From UBA10365 sp041441915 (GTDB lineage: Bacteria > Pseudomonadota > Alphaproteobacteria > Rhodobacterales > Rhodobacteraceae), in NCBI GenBank assembly GCA_041441915.1, contig JASDRS010000013.1:1-64000 (forward strand): a DNA stretch of 64,000 nucleotides. The letters are read 5' to 3'. The notes below the pieces were generated by a model, which had not been told where the DNA came from, did no database searches, and worked only from the letters and a program-made list of their open reading frames with translations. The translations under genes were made by a program, and so were the position numbers. Shown in pieces: positions 43,684 to 53,030 of this stretch (position 1 is its first letter; each line of letters begins with the position of its first letter).

Positions 43684-45105
43684 ATGACGACATTTTTAGA
43701 TTTAGGTCTCAGCGAAAAGCTGACCAAAGGCCTGGAACTAGCCGGCTACACATCCCCTACCCCTATTCAAACCCAAGCAATTCCCCTTATTATGGCTGGC
43801 CGCGATTTGATGGGACTTGCCCAAACAGGCACGGGCAAAACGGCGGCCTTTGGCCTTCCGTTACTCCACCGTTTGCTTGACATTGGCCACCCGCCCGGGC
43901 CGCGTAATGTGCGTGCGCTAATCATGGCCCCCACGCGTGAATTGGTAAATCAAATTTCTGCTAATATTGAAGTGTTCACCAAGGGCACTCCAGTAAAAGT
44001 CACCACAGTGACTGGCGGTGCTTCCCTATTTCGCCAAACTGAACGTTTGGCCCGCGGGTCTGATGTTTTGGTGGCGACGCCAGGCCGCTTGATCGATTTA
44101 CTTGATCGCAACGCCCTGAGCCTCGAGCAGTGTGGCTATTTGGTGCTGGATGAAGCCGATCAGATGCTGGACATGGGCTTTATCCATGCGTTGCGCAAAA
44201 TTGCTCGCCATATTCCGCTGAAGCGCCAAACAATGCTCTTTTCAGCCACCATGCCTAAATTGATCGAAGATTTGGCCCAAACCTATCTGCGCGATCCAAT
44301 TAAGGTGCAGGTGGCCCCACCCGGAAAGCCGATCGAGAAAATTGTGCAAGGTGTTTATTATACACCCCAAGGTGATAAGGCGCGGTTGCTGGAAACCTAT
44401 ATTAAGCAGCATCTGGGCGAAGCTGCGCTGGTTTTTGGCCGCACCAAACATGGATCAGAAAAACTGATGAAGCTTTTGAACACATGGGGCATTCGGGCTG
44501 GATCCATTCACGGCAACAAAAGCCAAAACCAACGGGAGCGCACATTAAGTGAATTCCGTGCAGGCGATCTTGACGTTTTGGTGGCTACCGATGTGGCTGC
44601 GCGGGGCATTGATATTTCAAGCGTGCGTCATGTTTATAATTTTGACATGCCTAATGTACCAGAAAACTATGTACATCGCATTGGCCGCACTGCGCGCGCT
44701 GGTGCTGAAGGTACTGCCATTGCCTTTTGCGCTCCAGCTGAAATGGAAGAGTTGCAAGCAATTGAAAAATTGTTAAAAAATAAGATCCCCGTTTTGGGTG
44801 GTGCACCTTGGGCGATGGATATGAGTCCAGCGAAAAAACCGCAGGGTCGTGGCGGTTATATGGGTGGCAGACCAGGTTATGCAAAGCCTGGGCGTTCTGG
44901 TCAGGTACAAAAATCGAGTGGGGGTCGGTCGTTCGCGGCATCGTCTGACGCGGGTGCTGTTACTTTGGCTGCAGATCGGCCTGCGGCAAGACCAGCCAAA
45001 ACCAAATATGTTGGGGGCCGTCCTTCGCATGCGGGTGGCATGGCCACACCGCGTAAATCTGCAGGTGGGCGACCCAATCAGGGGCGCAACGGCGCTTCGA
45101 AATAA
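43684..45105 (+). CDS. DEAD-box ATP-dependent RNA helicase (RhlE-like)
   Basis: A 473-residue helicase. Motifs in order: TSPTPIQTQAIP (Q motif), AQTGTGKTAAFGLP (I), PTRELV (Ia), GG, TPGRLID (Ib), VLDEADQMLDMGF (II), SATMP (III), LVFGRTKHGSEKL (IV), VATDVAARGIDIS (V) and YVHRIGRTARAG (VI). After about residue 385 comes a basic Gly/Arg/Ser-rich tail with four GGRP elements, probably an RNA-binding extension. It unwinds RNA in ribosome assembly or mRNA decay, often at low temperature. A clean hairpin follows the stop. Confidence 0.92.
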   Translation: MTTFLDLGLSEKLTKGLELAGYTSPTPIQTQAIPLIMAGRDLMGLAQTGTGKTAAFGLPLLHRLLDIGHPPGPRNVRALIMAPTRELVNQISANIEVFTKGTPVKVTTVTGGASLFRQTERLARGSDVLVATPGRLIDLLDRNALSLEQCGYLVLDEADQMLDMGFIHALRKIARHIPLKRQTMLFSATMPKLIEDLAQTYLRDPIKVQVAPPGKPIEKIVQGVYYTPQGDKARLLETYIKQHLGEAALVFGRTKHGSEKLMKLLNTWGIRAGSIHGNKSQNQRERTLSEFRAGDLDVLVATDVAARGIDISSVRHVYNFDMPNVPENYVHRIGRTARAGAEGTAIAFCAPAEMEELQAIEKLLKNKIPVLGGAPWAMDMSPAKKPQGRGGYMGGRPGYAKPGRSGQVQKSSGGRSFAASSDAGAVTLAADRPAARPAKTKYVGGRPSHAGGMATPRKSAGGRPNQGRNGASK

Positions 45106-45106
45106 T

Positions 45107-45131
45107 CAAGCCCATTCTCAAAATGGGCTTG
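45107..45131 (+). terminator. hairpin after the RNA helicase gene
   Basis: CAAGCCCATT (45107-45116) pairs perfectly with AATGGGCTTG (45122-45131) around a five-base loop, starting one base after the helicase stop. Only a short CAGTTTGG follows, so it lacks a good T-run; it still fits a transcription end between helicase and tdk. Confidence 0.65.
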
Positions 45132-45162
45132 CACGACAGTTTGGCCTTGGTTAATTCAAGCT

Positions 45163-45747
45163 ATGGCCAAACTTTACTTTCATTATTCTACTATGAATGC
45201 GGGTAAATCTACCGCGCTTTTGCAAGCTTCGCATAACTACCGCGAAGGTGGGATGCAGACCTATCTGCTGACAGCTGGATTTGACAATCGTGCTGGTCAA
45301 GCACGCATTGCAAGCCGCATTGGTATTGGTGAAGATGCCGATACATTTGTACCTAGTGAAGATCTTTTTGCCAAATTAAAGGCACGTTTTGCTCAAGACA
45401 GCGTGGCCTGTGTTTTCATTGATGAGGCACAGTTTTTGTCGAGATTACAAGTCTGGCAATTGGCCCGAGCGGTTGATGATTTGGGTGTGCCTATCATGTG
45501 CTATGGGCTGCGGGTTGATTTCAGCGGCGTACTTTTTCCTGGATCTGCCGCTTTGTTGGCTTGGGCTGACGAAATGCGCGAAGTGCGGACAATTTGCCAC
45601 TGCGGAAAAAAAGCCACGATGGTGGTGCGCAATGGCCCCGATGGAAAGGTAGTGTCCAATGGCGATCAGGTGCTGATAGGGGGCAATGAAACCTATGTTT
45701 CCCTATGTCGCCGACATTGGCGCGCCGCAATCGAGCCTAGGGTCTGA
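45163..45747 (+). CDS. tdk: thymidine kinase
   Basis: A 194-residue type II thymidine kinase that salvages thymidine to dTMP. It has the P-loop YSTMNAGKSTALLQAS, CVFIDEAQFLS (catalytic Glu), the CYGLRVDFSGVLFPGS lasso region, zinc ligands in ICHCGKKAT and a second Cys near YVSLCRRHW. All family residues are present. It has no strong ribosome binding site (only AATTCAAG). It lies a few kb from the cdd-deoA-deoB-upp genes, which serve related salvage steps. Confidence 0.93.
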   Translation: MAKLYFHYSTMNAGKSTALLQASHNYREGGMQTYLLTAGFDNRAGQARIASRIGIGEDADTFVPSEDLFAKLKARFAQDSVACVFIDEAQFLSRLQVWQLARAVDDLGVPIMCYGLRVDFSGVLFPGSAALLAWADEMREVRTICHCGKKATMVVRNGPDGKVVSNGDQVLIGGNETYVSLCRRHWRAAIEPRV

Positions 45748-45750
45748 GGC

Positions 45751-46630
45751 TTATCCTACCCAAAAAAGGCTTATGAATATTCCAGAAAGCGCAATTAAGA
45801 CCATACCTGCCAATGTGGGAAGTGTCAAAACCTCGCCCCAAAGCATATAGCCGAAAAAAGCAGAGACTGGCAGAAATATATATTCAAATATCGACACGCG
45901 GTGGGCTTCTGCCAACCGATTGACTTGGATCATTAGCCCTACACAAAAGATTTGAAGAACCGCCTGCATCATGGTTCAAAAAAGAAAACTGGCACTTGGC
46001 CATATGCCACCTCAGGCAATAAATTCTTTGGTCCCATGAGAAACATCCAACTGGGCGAGCGTAAGCCCCAACAGCACAGCCAGCCCCAACATTCCAATTA
46101 CTACAAAAAATCTTGTCAACATTGCCCATCGCGTAAAGTACAGCCGCTACGATTGGCAGTGCCGCGGCAAGGCTGGTGCCCCCAAGAGCCTGCGGACCTA
46201 ACGCGAGCAATAACTCCGCAAAAGCCAATGGTCACAGCCATAATCTGTAAGGGGACGATTTTTGACCGAAGGCAATATGCTAAATTAACAGCACAAAAAT
46301 AGGTGCGGTATAAAAAGGCCCGCTGCAACGTCGGCCACAGGCAAATAGGCCAATGCCCCAAAGTAAATCATAATACTGCCCACATGCAAAGCGCTGCGCA
46401 GAGCCACTGCGTAAAAATTATTTGGCCAAAGTCTTTTGCCAAATATAAGGCCAGGTCGGAGCATAAACACCAAGGCTAAGGCTGATTGGATCACTTGAAA
46501 TTGTCAGAGGCCACCTTCTTCGGTTAAAACACGTACATAATTGTCAACATAGGTGGCCGTGAAAGCTATCCTAAAACGGCACTGAACGCTAAGATGATCC
46601 GGTCATTTGCGCTTGATGGTGGGGCTTCAT
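45751..46630 (-). pseudogene. DMT-superfamily permease, wrecked
   Basis: On the minus strand AGGAGG lies just ahead of the ATG at 46628-46630, but the frame stops within a few codons. Family pieces follow in shifted frames: SALALVFMLRPGLIFGKRLW, ALRSALHVGSIMIYFGALAY with LPVADVAAGLF (46285-46494), GPQALGGTSLAAALPIVAAV (46130-46228) and AEAHRVSIFEYIFLPVSAFF with GYMLWGEVLTLPTLAGMVLI (45751-45920). The order fits one EamA-type transporter of about 290 residues. The gene retains its ribosome binding site but carries several shifts. Substrate unknown. Confidence 0.8.
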
Positions 46631-46715
46631 TTGGCCTCCTGATTGAGTGATTGTGAACAAAGCATGCCTGCGTTAAAGTCACAGGATCATCTCTTAGGTC
46701 AAGGCCGATTTACCA

Positions 46716-47735
46716 ATGCAGGTTGAGCAAGAAAATTTGAGAGAAGGGTTCTATGGGCTGTGGCGTGAAAGTGCTGAAGTACCTTTGCGCGATGTCGAAC
46801 TCGTCTTGCAGGGGCGTAGTTTGGTTTTTCTTGATCCGCGCAGCAAAACCACATTGGCCCATTGGGCATTAGATGCACTGGTACGGCGCAAATCTGCACC
46901 AGATATTGTAGTGTTGTCCCCGAGCGCCCAAGATGATGAAAGCCTTGAACTGACTTTGGGCGTCACAGCCAATAAGCTGACTGAGATGATTGATCTAATG
47001 ACTGCCTCGCGGCCAAAGCCGGGCAGGTTGCGGGGTTTTGTGGTGACAGTGGCTACTTTGGGGATTGTTGGGCTGGCGCTGATTGTGGGCCCGTCGGTTT
47101 TGATCTCACACACGGCCTCGGTAGTGCCAAGCATGGTGCGGCGCGATATAGGGGCCTTGGCTTTGGCCGATTTAACCCGTTTGACTGGATCGACCTGCAC
47201 GTCGGAAGTGGGGCAAGCGGCGGTTCAAACTTTCATGAGCCGTCTTTTTGCGGCACAGGGCGCAAATTTGGTTGTGGTGCGCACTGGGGTCGATCGGATC
47301 CGCACGTTGCCCGGCCCTTTGTTCGTGGTTGAGCGCGCCATGCTGGAAAGCAGCATTGGACCCGAAGCGCTGGCCGGTTATCTTTTGGCAGAATTTGCCA
47401 AAGCCCAGGTGCAAGATCCTTTGGTGTTGTTGTTACGATATGTGGGAGTGGTCCCAAGTTTTAAACTACTCACTACAAGTAATCTTCCCCAAAAAGCGCT
47501 TACTGGTTATGGGGAAGCCTTTCTGCGCCAAAAAGAGCCTGATGTCGCAGATGTGGTGGTGTTGCCGCTTTTTTCTGCTGCTAATATATCGACCGCAGCC
47601 TATGTGAAATCTCAAAAGTCCCTCGGCAAGTCAGAACTTTACTTGAGCGCACATGATCCCTATGCACGAGGATCAGAGTTATCCATTATGACCGATGGGG
47701 AATGGATTAGTCTACAAGATATTTGTACAGACTAA
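46716..47735 (+). CDS. conserved hypothetical protein with one membrane segment
   Basis: A 339-residue protein I recognise only as a type seen in Rhodobacteraceae. The N-terminal 100 residues look cytoplasmic (DVELVLQGRSLVFLDPRSKT), one hydrophobic segment lies at about 105-132 (GFVVTVATLGIVGLALIVG), and the rest is soluble and probably periplasmic. The distal part (SSIGPEALAGYLLAEFAKAQ, then DPLVLLLRYVG) looks like a metallopeptidase M48-like helix in which the HExxH zinc motif is absent (LLAEFAK). That relation is a weak inference. Neighbours give no clue. Confidence 0.55.
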   Translation: MQVEQENLREGFYGLWRESAEVPLRDVELVLQGRSLVFLDPRSKTTLAHWALDALVRRKSAPDIVVLSPSAQDDESLELTLGVTANKLTEMIDLMTASRPKPGRLRGFVVTVATLGIVGLALIVGPSVLISHTASVVPSMVRRDIGALALADLTRLTGSTCTSEVGQAAVQTFMSRLFAAQGANLVVVRTGVDRIRTLPGPLFVVERAMLESSIGPEALAGYLLAEFAKAQVQDPLVLLLRYVGVVPSFKLLTTSNLPQKALTGYGEAFLRQKEPDVADVVVLPLFSAANISTAAYVKSQKSLGKSELYLSAHDPYARGSELSIMTDGEWISLQDICTD

Positions 47736-47765
47736 CTTGGTAAAACCAACTTTCTGTCGTACTGC

Positions 47766-48494
47766 CTAGCGTAAATAGGCGTCTTCATAGCCCTGTTTTT
47801 TGACCAGAATTAGCGCCTCCTGTGCTTGGAATTTACTGCTATAAGGCCCTGCGGCAATGCTGGTCATGGGTATGTTTTTTAAGATAATGGAGTGTGCAAT
47901 GGCGGTTAGACCAAGTTTTGTGATTTTTGTTTTGGTCGTTTTGGCGTTGTTTGGTTTGCGGTAAAGTCCCACTTGCACGAAAAGTCCCCTTGTGGCTTCG
48001 GATTTTTTAACAAGCGTCGCAACATTTTGCACCTTAGCAGTCGGAGCGGCTTGTGGTATGTGCACCGCAACTGGTGCCACTTTGACTATTTCAGCTTCAG
48101 CAACAGGCTCGGGCATTACTGCGGGTTGAGGTGTTTCTGCTTTGGCAATGGGGCGCTCTTGTGGAGTTATCATGGTTTCTTCTGCCTGAGCTTTTTTGGC
48201 AATTGGCGTATCGACAAAAGGCATTGCTGCTGCTCCAGTCGGGCTATAGCCGCACATATGAACGCCGGCGGGCGATAGGCGTGGTTCCCATGTCAGGCCG
48301 TCAGCCGTTAGCGCGCGCAAATAGATGCAACCCTTTGTATCAACATAAATTCCACTAAGATATTTTGGATTGGGCCATTCGTCAGGATGCGCTAAAGCTA
48401 TTTGACTTTGCGTTTGGCCGTAATTCGGCCCCCAAACCACCAAAGTCAGCACCGAACACAAAAGCAAACTCTTTAATCTAACTTGCAGCAGCAT
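47766..48494 (-). CDS. SPOR-domain protein, exported
   Basis: A 242-residue protein. I take the ATG at 48492-48494, with AGAAGGG upstream, which puts a signal peptide (SLLLCSVLTLVVWGPNYG) at the start. A middle domain (YLSGIYVDTKGCIYLRAL to VHMCGYSP, two Cys) and a Pro/Ala/Glu-rich linker lead to a C-terminal SPOR fold (FVQVGLYRKPNNAKTTKTKI, then GPYSSKFQAQEAL). SPOR domains bind denuded glycan at division sites. It directly follows upp on the same strand. Confidence 0.8.
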   Translation of the reverse strand: MLLQVRLKSLLLCSVLTLVVWGPNYGQTQSQIALAHPDEWPNPKYLSGIYVDTKGCIYLRALTADGLTWEPRLSPAGVHMCGYSPTGAAAMPFVDTPIAKKAQAEETMITPQERPIAKAETPQPAVMPEPVAEAEIVKVAPVAVHIPQAAPTAKVQNVATLVKKSEATRGLFVQVGLYRKPNNAKTTKTKITKLGLTAIAHSIILKNIPMTSIAAGPYSSKFQAQEALILVKKQGYEDAYLR

Positions 48495-48516
48495 TGACTT
48501 AAACCCTTCTGGTTTG

Positions 48517-49164
48517 TTACTTTGTTCCATACATCCTGTCGCCAGCATCGCCAAGCCCTGGTACGATATACCCATGGAGATTCAGGTGGCTGTCGAGTGC
48601 GGCGGTTACAATAGGTACATCGGGATGCGCTTCTTTCATACGGGCTATTCCTTCTGGAGCAGCTAACAGGCATAAAAAGCGAATATTCTTCGCCCCCTTT
48701 TGTTTTAAAAGATCAATCGCCGCGACCGAGGAATTTCCCGTGGCCAACATAGGATCAACCACTATCGAGATACGCTCGTCCAATAGGTCAGGCAATTTGC
48801 AATAATACTGCACGGGCTTAAGCGTTTCAGGGTCTCGGTACAGCCCCACAAACCCTACGCGCGCGGCAGGGACCAGCTCTAAAATTCCGTCAAGAAGGCC
48901 GTTTCCAGCGCGCAAAATTGATATCAGCGCCAATTTCTTACCATCAAGCGTTGGCGCTTGCATCACTTGAAGTGGCGTTTCAATTTGTACCGTGGTCATA
49001 ACGAGTTCGCGTGTGACCTCATAAGCAAGTAATAGGCTGATTTCACGTAACAACTGGCGAAAAGACGATGTCGACGTGTCTTTTTGGCGCATAATAGTCA
49101 ATTTGTGCTGAACGAGTGGATGGCGTACCACAGTCAAATGTGGGTTTGTTGCTGATTGGGTCAT
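48517..49164 (-). CDS. upp: uracil phosphoribosyltransferase
   Basis: A 215-residue enzyme that turns uracil and PRPP into UMP. The ATG at 49162-49164 gives the usual start (TVVRHPLVQHKLTIMRQKDT). LISILRAGNGLLDGILELVP, YYCKLPDLLDERISIVVDPM with LATGNSS (PRPP loop) and IVPGLGDAGDRMYGT are all typical. It is the fourth gene in the salvage run cdd-deoA-deoB-upp, with about 140 bp after deoB. Confidence 0.95.
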   Translation of the reverse strand: MTQSATNPHLTVVRHPLVQHKLTIMRQKDTSTSSFRQLLREISLLLAYEVTRELVMTTVQIETPLQVMQAPTLDGKKLALISILRAGNGLLDGILELVPAARVGFVGLYRDPETLKPVQYYCKLPDLLDERISIVVDPMLATGNSSVAAIDLLKQKGAKNIRFLCLLAAPEGIARMKEAHPDVPIVTAALDSHLNLHGYIVPGLGDAGDRMYGTK

Positions 49165-49304
49165 TTTTGCTCCACTTTTGATATAGTATTTTGGCTGTAG
49201 CTCATTCAATTTTCAGATTAAGTAAAAGTCTACTTAGGTAATCTACTATGAACACTGATATAAGCATAACGAGGGCGAGTAAGATTTTGAACCCCCTTAG
49301 GTGC

Positions 49305-50504
49305 CTATATAAAACTTCGGCCAAAACCCTTCTGCCGGAGGTCCAAATGCGTCGCTATAGAAGTTGCAACATCTTGAAAGCAGCAATGGCCAATCGTACC
49401 GGACTTCGCGCCAGCGACCAACAATGGAACCCGTTCACGCGTATGATCACTTCCTCTAAAACTAGGATCATTTCCATGATCTGCGGTAAAAATGGCCAGA
49501 TCATTTGGTCGAAGTTTTGCCAAAAATTGCCCTACGATGGGGTCAAACCATTCAAGAGCGCGCGCATAGCCTGCAACATCGCGTGGATGGCCATAAAGAC
49601 TGTCAAATTCCACAAAGTTAGCAAAAATCAAAGTGCCATCTTGGGGGCTATCGGTCAAATTTAACAAATGCTCGGACAGATCTCGGTCGCTTTTGCCATG
49701 GTACGAATGATCAATGCCCTGACCGGAAAAAATATCACTAATCTTGCCGATTGCATGGGTGGTATACCCGCTAGCTTGTGCCCAATCAAGCAGGGTTGGT
49801 GCTGGGGGTGGAATGGCAAAGTCGCGCCGATTTGGGCTGCGCTCAAAGCCTCCTATGGGGCCGACAAAAGGCCGTGCTATGACGCGGCCAACTTTCATCG
49901 CGTGCAGTTCGGGGGCGATGTCGCGGCAGAGTTGCAGCAGGCGCTCAAGACCAAAATACTGTTCATGGGCAGCAATTTGAAATACTGAATCTGCCGAAGT
50001 GTAACAAATTGGAAAGCCAGTCTGCAGATGTTTGGCGCCCAAGTTATTCATGATTTGAACACCCGCTGCGTGGCAATTGCCCAAAATACCCGTGGTTCTG
50101 GCTAGGGCTGCAACCTTGTCGGTTAGGTTCGCTGGGAAACAGGGCGTTTGAAGAGGAAAATAGGTCCAATCCCAAGGCACGGGCACGCCTGCAAGTTCCC
50201 AATGGCCCGAAGGAGTATCTTTGCCGCGTGATTGCTCGGTTGCTACGCCCCAAAGGCCCATAGGGGAAGGGTGGGGTTCTGGAAGTGGTTCAGACGAAGC
50301 AAGCCTTGCTGCATTCCAAAGGCCAAGGCGCGCCAGATGGGGTAGGTTGAGCGGACCTGACCGCCCCCCATCTGCGCGGCCTTGGGCGCATAAACCCGCT
50401 ATGTGGCCCAAAGTGTTTGACCCGGAATCGCCAAATTCTGCCGCGTCAGGCGCTGCTCCACAACCCACAGAATCCATCACAATTAGAAAGGCGCGCCCCT
50501 TCAT
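49305..50504 (-). CDS. deoB: phosphopentomutase
   Basis: A 399-residue alkaline-phosphatase-superfamily mutase that interconverts ribose (deoxyribose) 1- and 5-phosphate. It shows FLIVMDSVGCGAAPDAAEFG with metal-binding Asp residues, SRGKDTPSGHWE with the phosphorylated Thr, FANFVEFDSLYGHPRDVAGY and FTADHGNDPSFRGSDHTRE for the second metal site. It overlaps the end of deoA by four bases. Confidence 0.95.
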   Translation of the reverse strand: MKGRAFLIVMDSVGCGAAPDAAEFGDSGSNTLGHIAGLCAQGRADGGRSGPLNLPHLARLGLWNAARLASSEPLPEPHPSPMGLWGVATEQSRGKDTPSGHWELAGVPVPWDWTYFPLQTPCFPANLTDKVAALARTTGILGNCHAAGVQIMNNLGAKHLQTGFPICYTSADSVFQIAAHEQYFGLERLLQLCRDIAPELHAMKVGRVIARPFVGPIGGFERSPNRRDFAIPPPAPTLLDWAQASGYTTHAIGKISDIFSGQGIDHSYHGKSDRDLSEHLLNLTDSPQDGTLIFANFVEFDSLYGHPRDVAGYARALEWFDPIVGQFLAKLRPNDLAIFTADHGNDPSFRGSDHTRERVPLLVAGAKSGTIGHCCFQDVATSIATHLDLRQKGFGRSFI

Positions 50505-51811
50505 TTCACAATTCTTTTTAGGATAAGTTTGGGTTCATAAATGGGGTGATCTGAAACCTCAAATGCTGCTTGCACGTCTAAAATTGCTGCTTCCGCATCG
50601 GCTTGGCTGGCAGCGTGAATTTGACAAAGCGACATGTCATTAGCGCATTCCTCGCCCAATGCGGCCAAGTCTGAAAGGCCCACCGAGGGGTTGATTCTAT
50701 CGCCGCCAACCATCCTCCCACCGCCTAAATGTACCACTGCAAGACCCAATGCTTGGCCATTGATGGCGGTAACAAATCCTGATTTTGGGCAGGGCACGTC
50801 AAGAATAACAGGGGCGGCAGGTAGTCGATCTGGCCAACATTCAACAAAATCAGAAGGGCCGCCTTGGGCGGCAATCATACGGCCAAAAAGTTCGGCCGCA
50901 GCACCACTTTCAAGGGCAGTTGCGATGCGCGATGCTCCGTCTTCAGCATCGGCTGCGAGCCCTCCTAGGGCCAACGCCTCTCCACCAAGGGCCAAAGTTA
51001 AATCCCAAAGCGCAACATTGACAGAGGTGCCTGTTAACGTTTCCATGACTTCGATCACTTCAAGTGCATTGCCTGCAGCTGCGATCAGGGGCTGCGACAT
51101 GTCCGTAATAAGGGCTGTAGTCATGCAGCCAGCACCTTGGGCGGTTTTAACCAAAGAGTAAGCTAAGGCTTCGGCCTCGGGCAGGGCTTTCATAAAGGCA
51201 CCAGAGCCGACCTTCACATCCAAAACCAAGGCCTCGAGCCCAGCAGCCAGCTTTTTCGACAAAATAGATGCGGTAATCAGATCAATGCTATCTACTGTAG
51301 CCGTGACGTCACGCACCGCATAAAGACGGGCATCGGCTGGGGCTATGTTTTTATTGGCCGCCACAATAGCGCAATGCACCGACTTCATTTGTTGCTGTAA
51401 CTGTTCGGCTGTAAGATGAATGCGAAAGCCTGGAATGGATTCAAGCTTATCAAGTGTGCCGCCCGTATGGCCCAAGCCTTTGCCCGAAATCATCGGCACA
51501 TAAGCCCCGCAGGCCGCCAAAGCTGGCGCCAGCAATAAAGATGTGCAATCGCCGATTCCGCCTGTTGAATGTTTGTCAATCACAGGGCCGGGAAAATCCC
51601 ACTGTAGCAGCTGCCCTGAATCGCGCATAGCTTTTGTGAGCGCCACACGCCCCTTTTCCCCCAAGCCGTTAAAGCATACGGCCATCGCAAAAGCGCCCGC
51701 TTGTGCGTCGGAAACTTGGCCATTAGCCAATCCCTGTGCAAACCAACTGAGCTGAGCAGACGACAACTTGTCGCCTGCGCGCAGCATTGCGATGATGGAA
51801 CGTGCGTCCAC
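50501..51811 (-). CDS. deoA: thymidine phosphorylase
   Basis: A 436-residue enzyme that releases thymine and deoxyribose-1-phosphate. It has the family signature VIDKHSTGGIGDCTSLLLAP, ISGKGLGHTGGTLDKLESIPG, VDSIDLITASILSKKLAAGL and KVGSGAFMKALPEAEALAYS. The start is GTG, sharing TAGTG with the cdd stop. Between cdd and deoB, it completes the nucleoside breakdown path. Confidence 0.94.
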   Translation of the reverse strand: MDARSIIAMLRAGDKLSSAQLSWFAQGLANGQVSDAQAGAFAMAVCFNGLGEKGRVALTKAMRDSGQLLQWDFPGPVIDKHSTGGIGDCTSLLLAPALAACGAYVPMISGKGLGHTGGTLDKLESIPGFRIHLTAEQLQQQMKSVHCAIVAANKNIAPADARLYAVRDVTATVDSIDLITASILSKKLAAGLEALVLDVKVGSGAFMKALPEAEALAYSLVKTAQGAGCMTTALITDMSQPLIAAAGNALEVIEVMETLTGTSVNVALWDLTLALGGEALALGGLAADAEDGASRIATALESGAAAELFGRMIAAQGGPSDFVECWPDRLPAAPVILDVPCPKSGFVTAINGQALGLAVVHLGGGRMVGGDRINPSVGLSDLAALGEECANDMSLCQIHAASQADAEAAILDVQAAFEVSDHPIYEPKLILKRIVK

Positions 51812-52209
51812 TATGGAACCGTTTTTTCCATATGTGACGCGTCAAATCGCCCAGGCAACAACGCGCCAACAGATGTGACCTCTTCTGCGCCCGCGGTGGT
51901 GCAAAGTGTGACTTTTACATTGCGATTGGCAAATTCAGAGATTTTTTGGCGGCAGCCACCGCAGGGGGGCACGGGAGTGGGGCTGTCGGCGATCACCAGC
52001 ACCTCGCCTATACTTGTGTCGCCTGCCGCAATCATGGCGGCTATGGCTCCCGCTTCGGCACAGATGCCTTCGGGATAGGCTACGTTTTCAACGTTACAGC
52101 CCACATATAAATTGCCTTGGGTCGAGAAAATCGCGGCGCCAACTTTGAACTTTGAGTAGGGAACATAGGCATTTTTGCGAACGTCCCGTGCGGCTTTTAA
52201 CAGGGTCAT
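51811..52209 (-). CDS. cdd: cytidine deaminase
   Basis: A 132-residue homotetrameric zinc enzyme that turns cytidine into uridine. NAYVPYSKFKVGAA, NVENVAYPEGICAEAGAIAA (His/Cys zinc ligand region; here CAE with catalytic Glu) and PVPPCGGCRQKISEF (two Cys ligands) are present. It is the first gene of the cdd-deoA-deoB operon. AGGTTGA lies ahead of the ATG. Confidence 0.95.
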   Translation of the reverse strand: MTLLKAARDVRKNAYVPYSKFKVGAAIFSTQGNLYVGCNVENVAYPEGICAEAGAIAAMIAAGDTSIGEVLVIADSPTPVPPCGGCRQKISEFANRNVKVTLCTTAGAEEVTSVGALLPGRFDASHMEKTVP

Positions 52210-52272
52210 ATCAACCTCCGACCATTTATTTCAACATAGGTAAACCTTAGCCCGATGCAAGCCCCACCATTT

Positions 52273-53030
52273 TTAATTGCCAAATGTGCCAACAGATATT
52301 GTTTTAAAGCTTCCCGGAAGGTTCACTTCCAAAAGCTCCAATTTTGTGCTGGTTTGACTGTAGCTCGTGGCCATATGGGGTGGGGTCACAAAAGCGTCAA
52401 CGGCAGACAAAAAGAACGGATTTTATCTTCGCTTTCAAGAAGCATTTGTCCTTGATATTACAAAGCTAATTAAAATATCGCCATCATGGCTGATCCAAGG
52501 TGCGGTTTGGCCAGCAAGGGGCAGCGCTGAAACAACGGATGCCAAATCTTTTGTGTTACTTTTGATGGTGGTGTCGCGGGCCTCAAAGCCCAGAATGCGA
52601 AAAGGGACGAAATTGCCGCCTTTGCCTTGGCTAAAGACGAAACACTGACCTTGCCATAGGCGCTCGGTTTGGGCAGGGGCTTCTCGCGGTCAAACATCGT
52701 GATATTGTCAGCCAGCACGTCTACATCAATCACTTCGATCGCGTCCGATGCCTCTAGCGCGGGATGGCGGATTTTGGGTTCCTGAATGGTGCAATCGCCC
52801 GCATGCCGGTGCTGGGAACCTTGGTCCTCATAGACCACATCGGCCCAGTCCTTGATAAAAAAGACCAGCTGAAAACCCACTTTGTGATAATGTAGCATGT
52901 CTTGTACAGGGCCGCGGTCGGGTAAGCAAATATGTCTGGCGATAATAGAGCCGCCCAAGCGCGTCGAGATCAAATCACGGAAATGCATGCAGGACGCCCA
53001 ATCACCCAAGGGGCTTGGGTGGCCAGTCTG
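52273..53030 (-). pseudogene. two-cupin protein, wrecked
   Basis: The first frame (52700-53009) gives GDWASCMHFRDL, GGSIIARHICLPDRGPVQDM, LHYHKVGFQLVFFIKDWADV and VYEDQGSQHRHAGDCTIQEP with KIRHPALEASDAIEVIDVDV, a clear cupin barrel with His pair and C-terminal His. After DREKPLPKP the code shifts to PAQTERLWQGQCFVFSQGKG, GFEARDTTIKSNTKDLASVV and SHDGDILISFVI; after further shifts DAFVTPPHMATSYSQTSTKL and LELLEVNLPGSF reach TAA at 52273. The second cupin thus has at least two shifts. The family binds a metal; the reaction is unknown. Confidence 0.8.

Noticed and set aside
43578..43880. 100-codon plus-strand frame across the helicase start
   Set aside because: It reads the helicase region in a wrong frame; the helicase motifs lie in the frame from 43684.
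49248..49664. 138-codon plus-strand frame
   Set aside because: Antisense shadow of deoB, whose active-site motifs lie in the minus frame.
50634..51161. 175-codon plus-strand frame
   Set aside because: Antisense shadow of deoA; Pro/Ser/Ala-rich translation typical of reverse frames.
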